Notes under the pieces: model-generated
Databases searched by the model: none
What the model was told of the DNA's origin: nothing
What the model saw: only the letters and a program-made list of their open reading frames with translations
Shown here: one piece after another, positions 1 through 5,087 of the stretch
How the letters are laid out: every line of letters starts with the position of its first letter
Position numbering within the stretch: the first letter of the stretch is position 1
DNA from: Actinosomnolentus pattersoniae (SeqCode)
GTDB lineage: Bacteria; Actinomycetota; UBA4738
Length of the DNA: 5,087 bases
Assembly (NCBI GenBank): GCA_013817655.1
Contig: JACDCJ010000147.1
Location: forward strand, 1 to 5,087
Reading direction: 5' to 3'
Made by a program: the position numbers and the translations under genes

Positions 1-1
1 C

Positions 2-409
2 ACCGGGCTGTTCCACGACCTGGACCAGGACGAGACGGCCGAGGACCCGGAGCGACACGCGTACATGGCGGCCGAGTGGCTTCGCGGGGCCGGTGTGGAC
101 GAGGAGGTGGTGAACGGGGTGCTGGCGCACGCCCACCCCGAGTACCGGCGAGACCGGATGTCGAGTGGGGTCGTCGCCGCCGACGCGGTGGCCGGGCTGC
201 TCGTCGCGGCCGCCCTCGTCCGGCCGGAGCGCTCCTCCGGGATGAAGGTCTCCTCCGTCAAGAAGAAGCTCAAGGACCGCGCGTTCGCTCCGGGCGTCAA
301 CCGGGACGAGATCCGGCAGGCCGAGGAGCAACTGGGCCTGTCGATCGACGAGTTCATCGGGCTGGGCATCGAGGGCCTGCAGGAGGTCGCGGGCGAGATC
401 GGCCTCTGA
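2..409 (+). CDS. HD-domain phosphohydrolase family protein, 3' part (5' end outside window)
   Basis: The reading frame is open from the left edge, so the gene is truncated there; 135 residues are visible. The fragment opens with LFHDLDQD, which carries the His-Asp metal-binding dyad of the HD superfamily (residues 5-6 of the fragment). It is followed by histidines in LAHAHPE (43, 45) and an aspartate in AADAVAG (61), in the order expected for the remaining metal ligands. The rest, with VRPERSSG, SVKKKLKDRAF, GVNRDEI and a C-terminal helix, matches the small stand-alone HD/HDIG-type proteins common in actinobacteria and other bacteria. In that family the missing N-terminus would be about 50 residues. 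HD proteins are usually metal-dependent phosphohydrolases acting on nucleotides or phosphate esters, but the substrate of this subgroup is not known to me. No signal peptide or membrane segment is visible, so a cytosolic location is inferred. An ATG at 65 exists but starts after the HD dyad, so it is not the true start. The gene converges on the DedA-family gene. Confidence 0.85.
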   Translation, partial: TGLFHDLDQDETAEDPERHAYMAAEWLRGAGVDEEVVNGVLAHAHPEYRRDRMSSGVVAADAVAGLLVAAALVRPERSSGMKVSSVKKKLKDRAFAPGVNRDEIRQAEEQLGLSIDEFIGLGIEGLQEVAGEIGL

Positions 410-413
410 GGCC
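401..413. other. Short perfect inverted repeat over the HD-gene stop codon
   Basis: GGCCTC-T-GAGGCC is a perfect palindrome that includes the TGA stop at 407-409. It could fold as a 5-bp GC stem with a 3-nt loop on either strand. It sits at the junction of two convergent genes whose stop codons are 17 bp apart, where a bidirectional transcription end would be expected. No T-run follows on either strand, so it does not look like a standard intrinsic terminator. Its function is uncertain. Confidence 0.3.
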
Positions 414-426
414 CACCCCGAAGAGC

Positions 427-1077
427 CTAGGAGCCGCGCTCGGCCGCCGTCCGGCGACGGGAGCGGTGGACAAGCCACCAGGCAACGCCCGCCACGCAGA
501 GGACCGCCACCGCGATGCTGATCGGACGCAGGTACCGTTCGACGGTCTCCCACTGACTCCCCAGCGCGTATCCGACCCCGGCGAGCGCGAACGTCCAGGG
601 AAGGCAGCCGAGGAACGTGTAGATCGAGAAGCGCAAGAAGGGCATCCTCGCGACGCCCGCGGGGAGGCTTATGAAGGTGCGGATCACCGGGAGCAGCCGG
701 GAAACGAACACGGCGGCCTCTCCGTGCTCGGCGAACCACGACTCGGCGCGGTCGAGCTCGTCGCGGCGGAGGAAGATGTATCGTCCCCACCGCTCCACCA
801 GCGGCCGGCCCCCCTTGAAGCCCACCCAGTAAGCGAGCATCGACCCGGCAAGGTTCGCGACGGCGCCCACCAGTCCGACCAGCACGAAGTTCAGCGGAGT
901 GCTCGAACTCCCGACGGCTTCGAAGAAGGCATCGTTCGCCAGCGCGCCACCGAACAACATGGTGACCTCGCTGGGGATGGGGATGCATGCGGATTCCAGT
1001 AGCATCAGGACGAAGATGGCAATGTAGCCGTAGTCGGCTACGGTGTCCGTTATGAACCGGGTCAGGAACTCGAGCAC
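427..1077 (-). CDS. DedA/VTT-family integral membrane protein
   Basis: This is a complete 216-residue protein, a normal length for the DedA (SNARE-associated/VTT domain) family. The family consists of inner-membrane proteins linked to lipid (undecaprenyl phosphate or phospholipid) translocation and membrane homeostasis; the exact substrate here cannot be read from sequence. Visible hallmarks are the acidic, proline-rich re-entrant motif ESACIPIPSE (residues 28-37), the glycine-rich FGGALA just after it, and the FVSRLLPVIRTFISLPAG signature (124-141) with the conserved arginines R127 and R133. Hydrophobic stretches lie near 17-30, 62-85, 121-142, 150-171 and 185-203, and a basic tail (HRSRRR) is probably cytoplasmic. 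The start is GTG at 1077, chosen because GGAGG lies 6 nt upstream and the N-terminal sequence looks natural. The gene is transcribed away from topA and toward the HD gene, so it is probably monocistronic at this end. An alternative role label such as alkaline phosphatase-like DedA would rest on old annotation only. Confidence 0.93.
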   Translation of the reverse strand: MLEFLTRFITDTVADYGYIAIFVLMLLESACIPIPSEVTMLFGGALANDAFFEAVGSSSTPLNFVLVGLVGAVANLAGSMLAYWVGFKGGRPLVERWGRYIFLRRDELDRAESWFAEHGEAAVFVSRLLPVIRTFISLPAGVARMPFLRFSIYTFLGCLPWTFALAGVGYALGSQWETVERYLRPISIAVAVLCVAGVAWWLVHRSRRRTAAERGS

Positions 1078-1083
1078 GGGATG

Positions 1084-1088
1084 CCTCC
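1084..1088 (-). promoter_or_regulatory. Ribosome binding site of the DedA-family gene
   Basis: On the minus strand GGAGG (within CCGGAGG) precedes the GTG start at 1077 by 6 nt. This strong Shine-Dalgarno match fixes the GTG as the start codon. Confidence 0.8.
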
Positions 1089-1101
1089 GGAGGGTCGCCC
1101 G

Positions 1102-1110
1102 AGCCTAACA
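1102..1110 (-). promoter_or_regulatory. Candidate extended -10 element for the DedA-family gene
   Basis: Read on the minus strand the sequence is TGTTAGGCT: a TGn extension followed by TAGGCT, which fits the TAnnnT pattern typical of housekeeping-sigma -10 boxes in GC-rich actinobacteria. A start site about 7 nt downstream, near 1095, would leave a leader of roughly 18 nt that still contains the GGAGG ribosome site. I see no convincing -35 hexamer at 16-18 nt upstream, so the call relies on the extended -10 alone. Confidence 0.3.
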
Positions 1111-1196
1111 GCCGACCCCCGACGGCCTTTCGGGAATGCGCCACCGTTGGATCGAGCAGGGGATGTCCTCCGACGAGGAGCCGTCAGGCGATGACG

Positions 1197-1202
1197 TACA
1201 GT
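1197..1202 (+). promoter_or_regulatory. Weak candidate -10 box for topA
   Basis: TACAGT fits TAnnnT and lies about 49 bp before the topA ATG, a plausible distance. No TTGAC-like -35 is seen at the right spacing, so this is a tentative suggestion only. Confidence 0.18.
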
Positions 1203-1250
1203 GGCGGCGGCATGCCCCGGCCCTCCCCCTGACGAAATGAGAGCTGTTTA

Positions 1251-3653
1251 ATGGCGAAACAACTGGTGATCGTGGAGTCGCCCACCAAGGCGAAGACCCT
1301 GGAGCGATACCTGGGGTCCGACTACTCGGTGGCGGCCAGTCGCGGCCACGTCCGGGACCTCCCCAAGAAGACCATGGGCGTGGACGTGGAAAGCGACTTC
1401 CTCCCCGAGTACGGGGTGCCCGAGGAGAAGGCGGACACGGTCGAGCACCTGCGGAAGGCATACCGTCGTGCGACCGGACTCTGGCTCGCCACCGACTTCG
1501 ACCGGGAGGGGGAGGCGATCGCCTGGCATGTCGCCGAGGCCATCGGGGCGGACCCTCGCGCCGCCAATCGCGTCACGTTCACCGAGATCACCCCCAGCGC
1601 CGTTCGCGAGGCCTTCGAGCGGCCGCGCCGGATCGACTTCGACCTCGTCAACGCCCAGCAGGCCCGCCGCATCCTGGACCGGATCGTCGGGTACAGGCTG
1701 TCGCCGCTCCTCTGGGAGGGGCTCCGTAGGCGAGATCTGTCGGCCGGCCGCGTCCAGTCGGTCGCGCTTCGCCTGATCGTGGATCGGGAGCGGGAGATCG
1801 CGGCCTTCGCCCCCATCGAGTACTGGAGCGTGGACGCGCGGCTGACGCCGCAGGACCGGGGGGGCGAGTTCCTCGCCCGCCTGGTTCAGGCCGGCGAGGA
1901 GAAGCTCGCGCCCTCCCCGGACAAGAAGGGACTTCTGCTCTCGACGGAGGAGGAGGCCGAGGCGCACGTCGCTCGCCTCAGAACGGCCGAGTACCGGGTG
2001 GCCGAGGTTCGCCAGAAGGAGGTGAAGCGCTCGCCGGCCCCGCCGTTCACCACGTCCACGCTGCAGCAGGAGGCCGCTCGCAAGCTCGGTTTCTCCTCGC
2101 GCCGGACGATGCAGATCGCCCAGCGGCTCTACGAGGGGGTGAACATCCCGGGTGAGGGGCAGGTGGGTCTCATCACCTACATGAGGACGGACTCGGTGAA
2201 CATCGCGGAGCAGGCGCTCGCGGACCTCGCGGACGTCGTTCGCCTGCAGTACGGCTCCCAGTACGCCCTGAAGGAGCCGCGCCGCTTTCGAAAGAAGCAG
2301 CGAGGGGCTCAGGAGGCGCACGAGGCGATCCGCCCGACGAGCGCCGGCCGGCTACCAGAGGTCCTCCAGACCTTCCTGGACCGCGATCAGGCTCGCCTTT
2401 ACAGGCTCATCTGGCAGCGGACCGTCGCGTCGCAGATGGCGGAGGCACGTTTCGACCAGGTGTCCGTTGACGTCGAGGCCCACGCCAGCGACGAAGGCAT
2501 CCGGTACCTACTGCGGGCTACCGGTCAGACGATGACTTTCGATGGTTTCCGCCGCGTGTACCTGGAGGGCCGCGACGACACTGCCGATGAGGACGCGGAG
2601 TCGCTCCTCCCCGCGCTGACCGCTCGCCAGGCGCTTCGGCTGCTCGAGCTCCTCCCGGAGCAGCACTTCACGCAGCCGCCTCCCCGGTACTCGGAGGCGA
2701 GTCTGGTCAAGACGCTGGAGGAGAACGGGATCGGGCGTCCCTCCACGTACGCGCCCACGATCTCCACGCTGCTCGATCGCGGATACGTGCGGCTGGAGGA
2801 CCGGCGGTTCCATCCGGAGGACATCGGCGTGGTCGTGACCGACACGCTGGTGGACCACTTCCCGGACATCGTCGACGTGGGGTTCACCGCGAGGATGGAG
2901 GAGGAGCTGGACGACATCGCCGAGGGCGAGGCCGAGTGGGTGGCCGTCCTCCGGGAGTTCTACGAACCGTTCATGGAAGCGCTGGACCGGGCCAGCGGCA
3001 AGATCGCGCCTCCGGAGGTGATCCTCCCCGAGCTCTGCCCGCGGTGCCCGGAGGAAGGACGGGAGGCGGCGCACCTCGTGGAGAAGCTCGGCCGCTTCGG
3101 GCGGTTCGTGGGCTGCGGCAACTACCCGGAGTGCAAGTACACCCGGCCTCTCGAAGGGGACCAGCGCCCCGAGCCGGTGCTGCTGGACGAGCTGTGTCCC
3201 GAGTCCGGCCACCCGCTGATGGAGCGAACCGGCCGGTTCGGCCCGTTCATCGGGTGCTCGGCCTATCCGGAGTGCAAGTACATCAAGAAGGAGCCGCCGA
3301 AGAGCACCGGGGTCCCCTGCCCGAAGTGCGGGGAGGGTGAGCTTATCGAGCGCCGCGGCAGGTTCGGGCCGTTCTACTCGTGCGGCCGCTATCCGAGCTG
3401 CGATTTCTCTGTCAACTACCAGCCGCTGCCGGACCCGTGTCCCGAATGCAAGGGCCTCGTGGTGGTGGCCCGCGGCGGTGCAACCCGCTGCACGAGCTGC
3501 GGCCGGGCGTGGGACGCGGAGGGCCGGGAGCTGTCCGCCGAGGAGGCGGCCAAGCTGGTGCCGAAGAGCCGCGGAGGTCCCCGGAAGCGAACCCGGAGTC
3601 GAGCGGGCGCCGGCCGCCCGTCGAGCAGGACCAGGGCGAAGCGGACGGCCTGA
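1251..3653 (+). CDS. topA: DNA topoisomerase I (type IA)
   Basis: This is a complete 800-residue enzyme that relaxes negatively supercoiled DNA by nicking one strand through a 5'-phosphotyrosine link and passing the other. The N-terminal TOPRIM domain (about 1-120) shows VESPTKA with catalytic E9, H33 in SRGHVRDLP, and the acidic triad D82/D84/E86 in ATDFDREGEAIAWH. The core follows with ARRILDRIVGYRLSPLLW (138-155), LSAGRVQSVALRLI (163-176) and PPFTTSTLQQEA (264-275). The active site is GLITYMRTDS with Y310 and R312. EAHEAIRPT (355-363) and SLVKTLEENGIGRPSTY (484-500) complete it. The C-terminus has four cysteine modules (about 596-750) and an Arg/Lys-rich tail (771-800). ATG 1251 is the first start after an in-frame TGA at 1230 and gives the expected MAKQLVIVESPTKA opening; its ribosome site (GAGAG, 7 nt upstream) is weak. 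The stop overlaps the start of the next gene by one base, implying an operon. All catalytic residues are present, so it should be active. Confidence 0.98.
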   Translation: MAKQLVIVESPTKAKTLERYLGSDYSVAASRGHVRDLPKKTMGVDVESDFLPEYGVPEEKADTVEHLRKAYRRATGLWLATDFDREGEAIAWHVAEAIGADPRAANRVTFTEITPSAVREAFERPRRIDFDLVNAQQARRILDRIVGYRLSPLLWEGLRRRDLSAGRVQSVALRLIVDREREIAAFAPIEYWSVDARLTPQDRGGEFLARLVQAGEEKLAPSPDKKGLLLSTEEEAEAHVARLRTAEYRVAEVRQKEVKRSPAPPFTTSTLQQEAARKLGFSSRRTMQIAQRLYEGVNIPGEGQVGLITYMRTDSVNIAEQALADLADVVRLQYGSQYALKEPRRFRKKQRGAQEAHEAIRPTSAGRLPEVLQTFLDRDQARLYRLIWQRTVASQMAEARFDQVSVDVEAHASDEGIRYLLRATGQTMTFDGFRRVYLEGRDDTADEDAESLLPALTARQALRLLELLPEQHFTQPPPRYSEASLVKTLEENGIGRPSTYAPTISTLLDRGYVRLEDRRFHPEDIGVVVTDTLVDHFPDIVDVGFTARMEEELDDIAEGEAEWVAVLREFYEPFMEALDRASGKIAPPEVILPELCPRCPEEGREAAHLVEKLGRFGRFVGCGNYPECKYTRPLEGDQRPEPVLLDELCPESGHPLMERTGRFGPFIGCSAYPECKYIKKEPPKSTGVPCPKCGEGELIERRGRFGPFYSCGRYPSCDFSVNYQPLPDPCPECKGLVVVARGGATRCTSCGRAWDAEGRELSAEEAAKLVPKSRGGPRKRTRSRAGAGRPSSRTRAKRTA
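3036..3500 (+). other. topA: TopA C-terminal zinc-ribbon array (three repeats plus a fourth CxxC pair)
   Basis: Within TopA, module 1 has C596, C599, C622, C628. Module 2 has C649, C669 and C675, but serine (S652) where the second cysteine is expected, with H654 nearby. Module 3 has C690, C693, C711, C717. Module 4 is a compact ribbon with C730, C733, C747, C750. Modules 1-3 share the repeat GRFGxFxxCxxYPxC(K/D)(Y/F), encoded at 3090-3140, 3231-3281 and 3357-3407. In bacterial topoisomerase I such ribbons bind zinc and single-stranded DNA and help strand passage. Metal binding by module 2 is doubtful unless H654 substitutes. Confidence 0.88.
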
Positions 3654-5087
3654 TGGCCACGGTCGCCGAGGAGATCGCCGCTCTTCGAGGGACCAGACGG
3701 GCCACGTTCAAAGATCTCCTCCGCAACCCCTCCTTCTCGCGGCTCTGGCGCTCCATGCTCGCCTCGTCCGCCGCCGACTGGACGTGCTTCGTGGCCGTCG
3801 CATCGCTGGTGGCGAGGCTGGGCGGCGAGCGCCTCGGCGGGACCGCGGTCGCCGGCGTCATGGTCGCGCGCCTGCTGCCATCCGTCCTGTTCGGGCCGAT
3901 CGCGGGTGTCTTCGCGGACAGGTTCGACCGCCGCAAGCTCATGATCGGCGCCCACGTCGCCCGGGGGGTGATGTACGCGTCCATGGCGTTCGTTCCATCC
4001 CTGTGGATGATCTACCTGCTCTCGTTCTCGATCGAGTGTCTGTCGCTGATCTGGAATCCGGCGAAGGACGCCATCGTGCCGAACCTGGTGCCTCGCCGGC
4101 AGCTGGCGAACGCGAACTCGGTCAACATGGTCACGACCTACGGGACGCTGCCGCTGGGGGCCACGATCTACACGGCGCTCGCGGGGATAGCCACCGCCAT
4201 CGGGGCGCGGATCGACTTCTTCGAGGGGCGGCCTGAAGCCCTGGCGCTGTGGCTCGGAGCGCTCGCGTTCTTCTTCTCCGCGCGGATGGTCTCCGGGATC
4301 GACCCACGCCGCGGCGCGGGACTCCGCGCGCGAGCCGGCGCCGCTCCCCGGCTCTCGCCGGGTCTGGCCTTCCAGGAGATCCGGGAGGGCATCAGATTCC
4401 TTCGCAAGCACGCGCTCGTGCGGGCGATGACCCTCGGCATCGTCATGGCGTTCGCCGGCGCCGGGGCGGTCATGTCGCTCGGCCCCGTCTTCTCCCGCTA
4501 CACGCTGCACGCGGGGTCCACCGGCTTCGGGTTCCTCATGATCGCCCTCGGGGCCGGCATGGGGCTCGGCATGGCCTCGCTCGCCGTCCTGGTCAGGTTC
4601 GTCGACAGGGACCGCCTGCATTACGGGGCGCTCTTCGGGTCCGGCTTGTTCCTGCTGGTTATCGCGGCGATGCCCACGATCGGCCTCGCGGCGCTTTTCA
4701 CGGTGCCCATGGGCGCCGCGGCCGGACTGGCGTGGGTAAGTGGGTACACGATGCTTCAGGAGAACGTGAGCGACGAGTTCCGTGGGCGGACCTTCGCGAG
4801 TCTCACCGTCTCGGCGCACATCGCGCTGTTCCTCTCCCTTGCCGGGTTTCCGGCCCTCGCGACCGCGGTCGGGAACCACTCCGCGACGCTGGCCGGCCGG
4901 GGCGTCGACCTCTCCGGAACGCGTCTCGCTCTCTGGCTCGGGGCCCTGGTGGTGGTCTCGGCCTCGATGCTCTCCCGCCGCGGCCTGAAGCGGAGCCGCC
5001 TTGCGCGGCCCCGGGCGCTGGGGCTCCTGCCGAAGTCCCGGAAGCCGGAGGGGACCGGCAAGCTCATCGTCTTCGAGGGCGGGGAGG
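3653..5087 (+). CDS. tmk: MFS-type membrane domain fused to thymidylate kinase (3' end outside window)
   Basis: The frame is open from ATG 3653 to the right edge (478 residues plus one base). Residues about 30-441 form a major-facilitator domain with roughly 12 hydrophobic segments. It shows the loop 2-3 motif GVFADRFDRRK (85-95), the NPAKDAIVPNLVPRRQLANAN signature (135-155) and a matching second-half loop SDEFRGRTFA (373-382). This resembles MFS_3/EntS-like exporters. A basic linker (442-468) follows, then GKLIVFEGGE (469-478). This is the first strand and beginning of the P-loop of dTMP kinase, which normally continues as GxGKST. The kinase converts dTMP to dTDP with ATP for DNA synthesis. 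Fusion to a membrane domain would tether it to the membrane; what the MFS part carries, if anything, is unknown. The ATG shares its A with the topA TGA, so translation is probably coupled; no good separate ribosome site is seen. Expected full length is at least about 680 residues. From memory, Streptomyces has similar fusions, often followed by holB. Confidence 0.88.
   Translation, partial: MATVAEEIAALRGTRRATFKDLLRNPSFSRLWRSMLASSAADWTCFVAVASLVARLGGERLGGTAVAGVMVARLLPSVLFGPIAGVFADRFDRRKLMIGAHVARGVMYASMAFVPSLWMIYLLSFSIECLSLIWNPAKDAIVPNLVPRRQLANANSVNMVTTYGTLPLGATIYTALAGIATAIGARIDFFEGRPEALALWLGALAFFFSARMVSGIDPRRGAGLRARAGAAPRLSPGLAFQEIREGIRFLRKHALVRAMTLGIVMAFAGAGAVMSLGPVFSRYTLHAGSTGFGFLMIALGAGMGLGMASLAVLVRFVDRDRLHYGALFGSGLFLLVIAAMPTIGLAALFTVPMGAAAGLAWVSGYTMLQENVSDEFRGRTFASLTVSAHIALFLSLAGFPALATAVGNHSATLAGRGVDLSGTRLALWLGALVVVSASMLSRRGLKRSRLARPRALGLLPKSRKPEGTGKLIVFEGGE
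5057..5087 (+). other. tmk: Start of the thymidylate kinase domain (P-loop cut by window edge)
   Basis: The last ten complete codons read GKLIVFEGGE. The hydrophobic strand followed by FEGG(E/D) is the characteristic opening of dTMP kinases, where the Walker A loop GGxGxGKST begins at this point. There is no stop codon or new start between it and the MFS part, so the fusion is read directly from the sequence. Only the first part of the domain is seen, so its integrity cannot be judged. Confidence 0.82.

Larger units (their letters stand above)
1078..1250. other. Divergent intergenic region between the DedA-family gene and topA
   Basis: This 173-bp gap separates two divergently read genes and is the only sizeable non-coding stretch in the window. 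On the minus side it holds the GGAGG ribosome site and the extended -10-like TGTTAGGCT. On the plus side there is a weak -10-like TACAGT (1197-1202) without a clear -35, and a GAGAG (1239-1243) placed 7 nt before the topA ATG as a poor ribosome site. A 5-bp inverted repeat CCCGA/TCGGG (1118-1122 and 1130-1134) is present but short for an operator. No riboswitch, tRNA or convincing terminator is visible. Confidence 0.6.

Noticed and set aside
76..1002. A 308-codon plus-strand frame across the HD and DedA genes
   Set aside because: It overlaps the HD gene in another frame and lies antisense to the DedA gene; its product is Arg/Gly/Pro-rich with no recognisable motif, typical of shadow frames in GC-rich DNA.
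1118..1134. CCCGA/TCGGG inverted repeat upstream of the DedA gene as an operator or terminator
   Set aside because: Only 5 bp per arm with a 7-nt spacer and no T-run; expected by chance at this GC content.
1248..2321. A 357-codon minus-strand frame opposite the 5' half of topA
   Set aside because: It is antisense to the strongly conserved TopA catalytic core, rich in Arg, Leu and Gly, with no motif; a shadow.
2508..3212. A 234-codon minus-strand frame opposite topA
   Set aside because: It is antisense to conserved TopA segments including GIGRPSTY and the first zinc ribbon; no independent support.
3090..3407. Three spaced similar DNA segments that might look like a repeat array
   Set aside because: They encode the GRFGxF...YPxC repeats of TopA zinc ribbons; the similarity is at protein level and explained by the gene, so it is not CRISPR or a mobile repeat.
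3337..4236. A 299-codon plus-strand frame across the topA/MFS junction
   Set aside because: It overlaps both real genes in a different frame and is an Arg/Ala/Gly-rich product without domains.
3416..4879. A 487-codon minus-strand frame, the second-longest closed frame in the window
   Set aside because: Its product is highly charged, low-complexity and without motifs, while the opposite strand encodes a clear MFS domain fused to the start of Tmk.

Overview
The window is GC-rich (by eye about two thirds G+C) and tightly packed. It holds four protein-coding genes and no RNA genes, mobile elements or CRISPR arrays that I can see. The gene set and order suggest an Actinomycetota chromosome. A topA gene followed at once by a major-facilitator membrane protein that runs into a thymidylate kinase is, as I recall, an arrangement known from actinobacteria such as Streptomyces. 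However, this TopA carries a zinc-ribbon C-terminus, which the mycobacterial and streptomycete enzymes lack. That points to a deeper or uncultured actinobacterial lineage; this is inference, not an identification.

Layout, left to right: (1) the 3' part of an HD-domain phosphohydrolase gene (2-409, +), cut by the left edge; (2) a convergent DedA-family membrane protein gene (427-1077, -), with only 17 bp between the two stop codons; (3) a 173-bp divergent intergenic region (1078-1250) that must carry the start signals of both dedA-like and topA; (4) topA (1251-3653, +), a complete 800-residue type IA topoisomerase with four C-terminal cysteine-rich modules and a basic tail; (5) a gene starting at 3653 whose ATG shares one base with the topA stop codon. 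Gene 5 is open to the right edge. It encodes a 12-helix MFS-type domain whose reading frame continues directly into the opening strand of a dTMP kinase (the last visible residues are GKLIVFEGGE).

Functionally, topA and the tmk fusion form a probable co-transcribed, translationally coupled pair linking DNA topology to deoxynucleotide supply. The HD protein and the DedA protein are separate units. The main point of interest is the MFS-Tmk fusion: because the frame has no stop in the window, a tool that reports only closed ORFs would miss it and could prefer a 487-codon antisense shadow. A second point is the TopA tail, which combines zinc ribbons (one lacking a canonical cysteine) with a basic extension. 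I found no sign of an undescribed defence or mobile system here.
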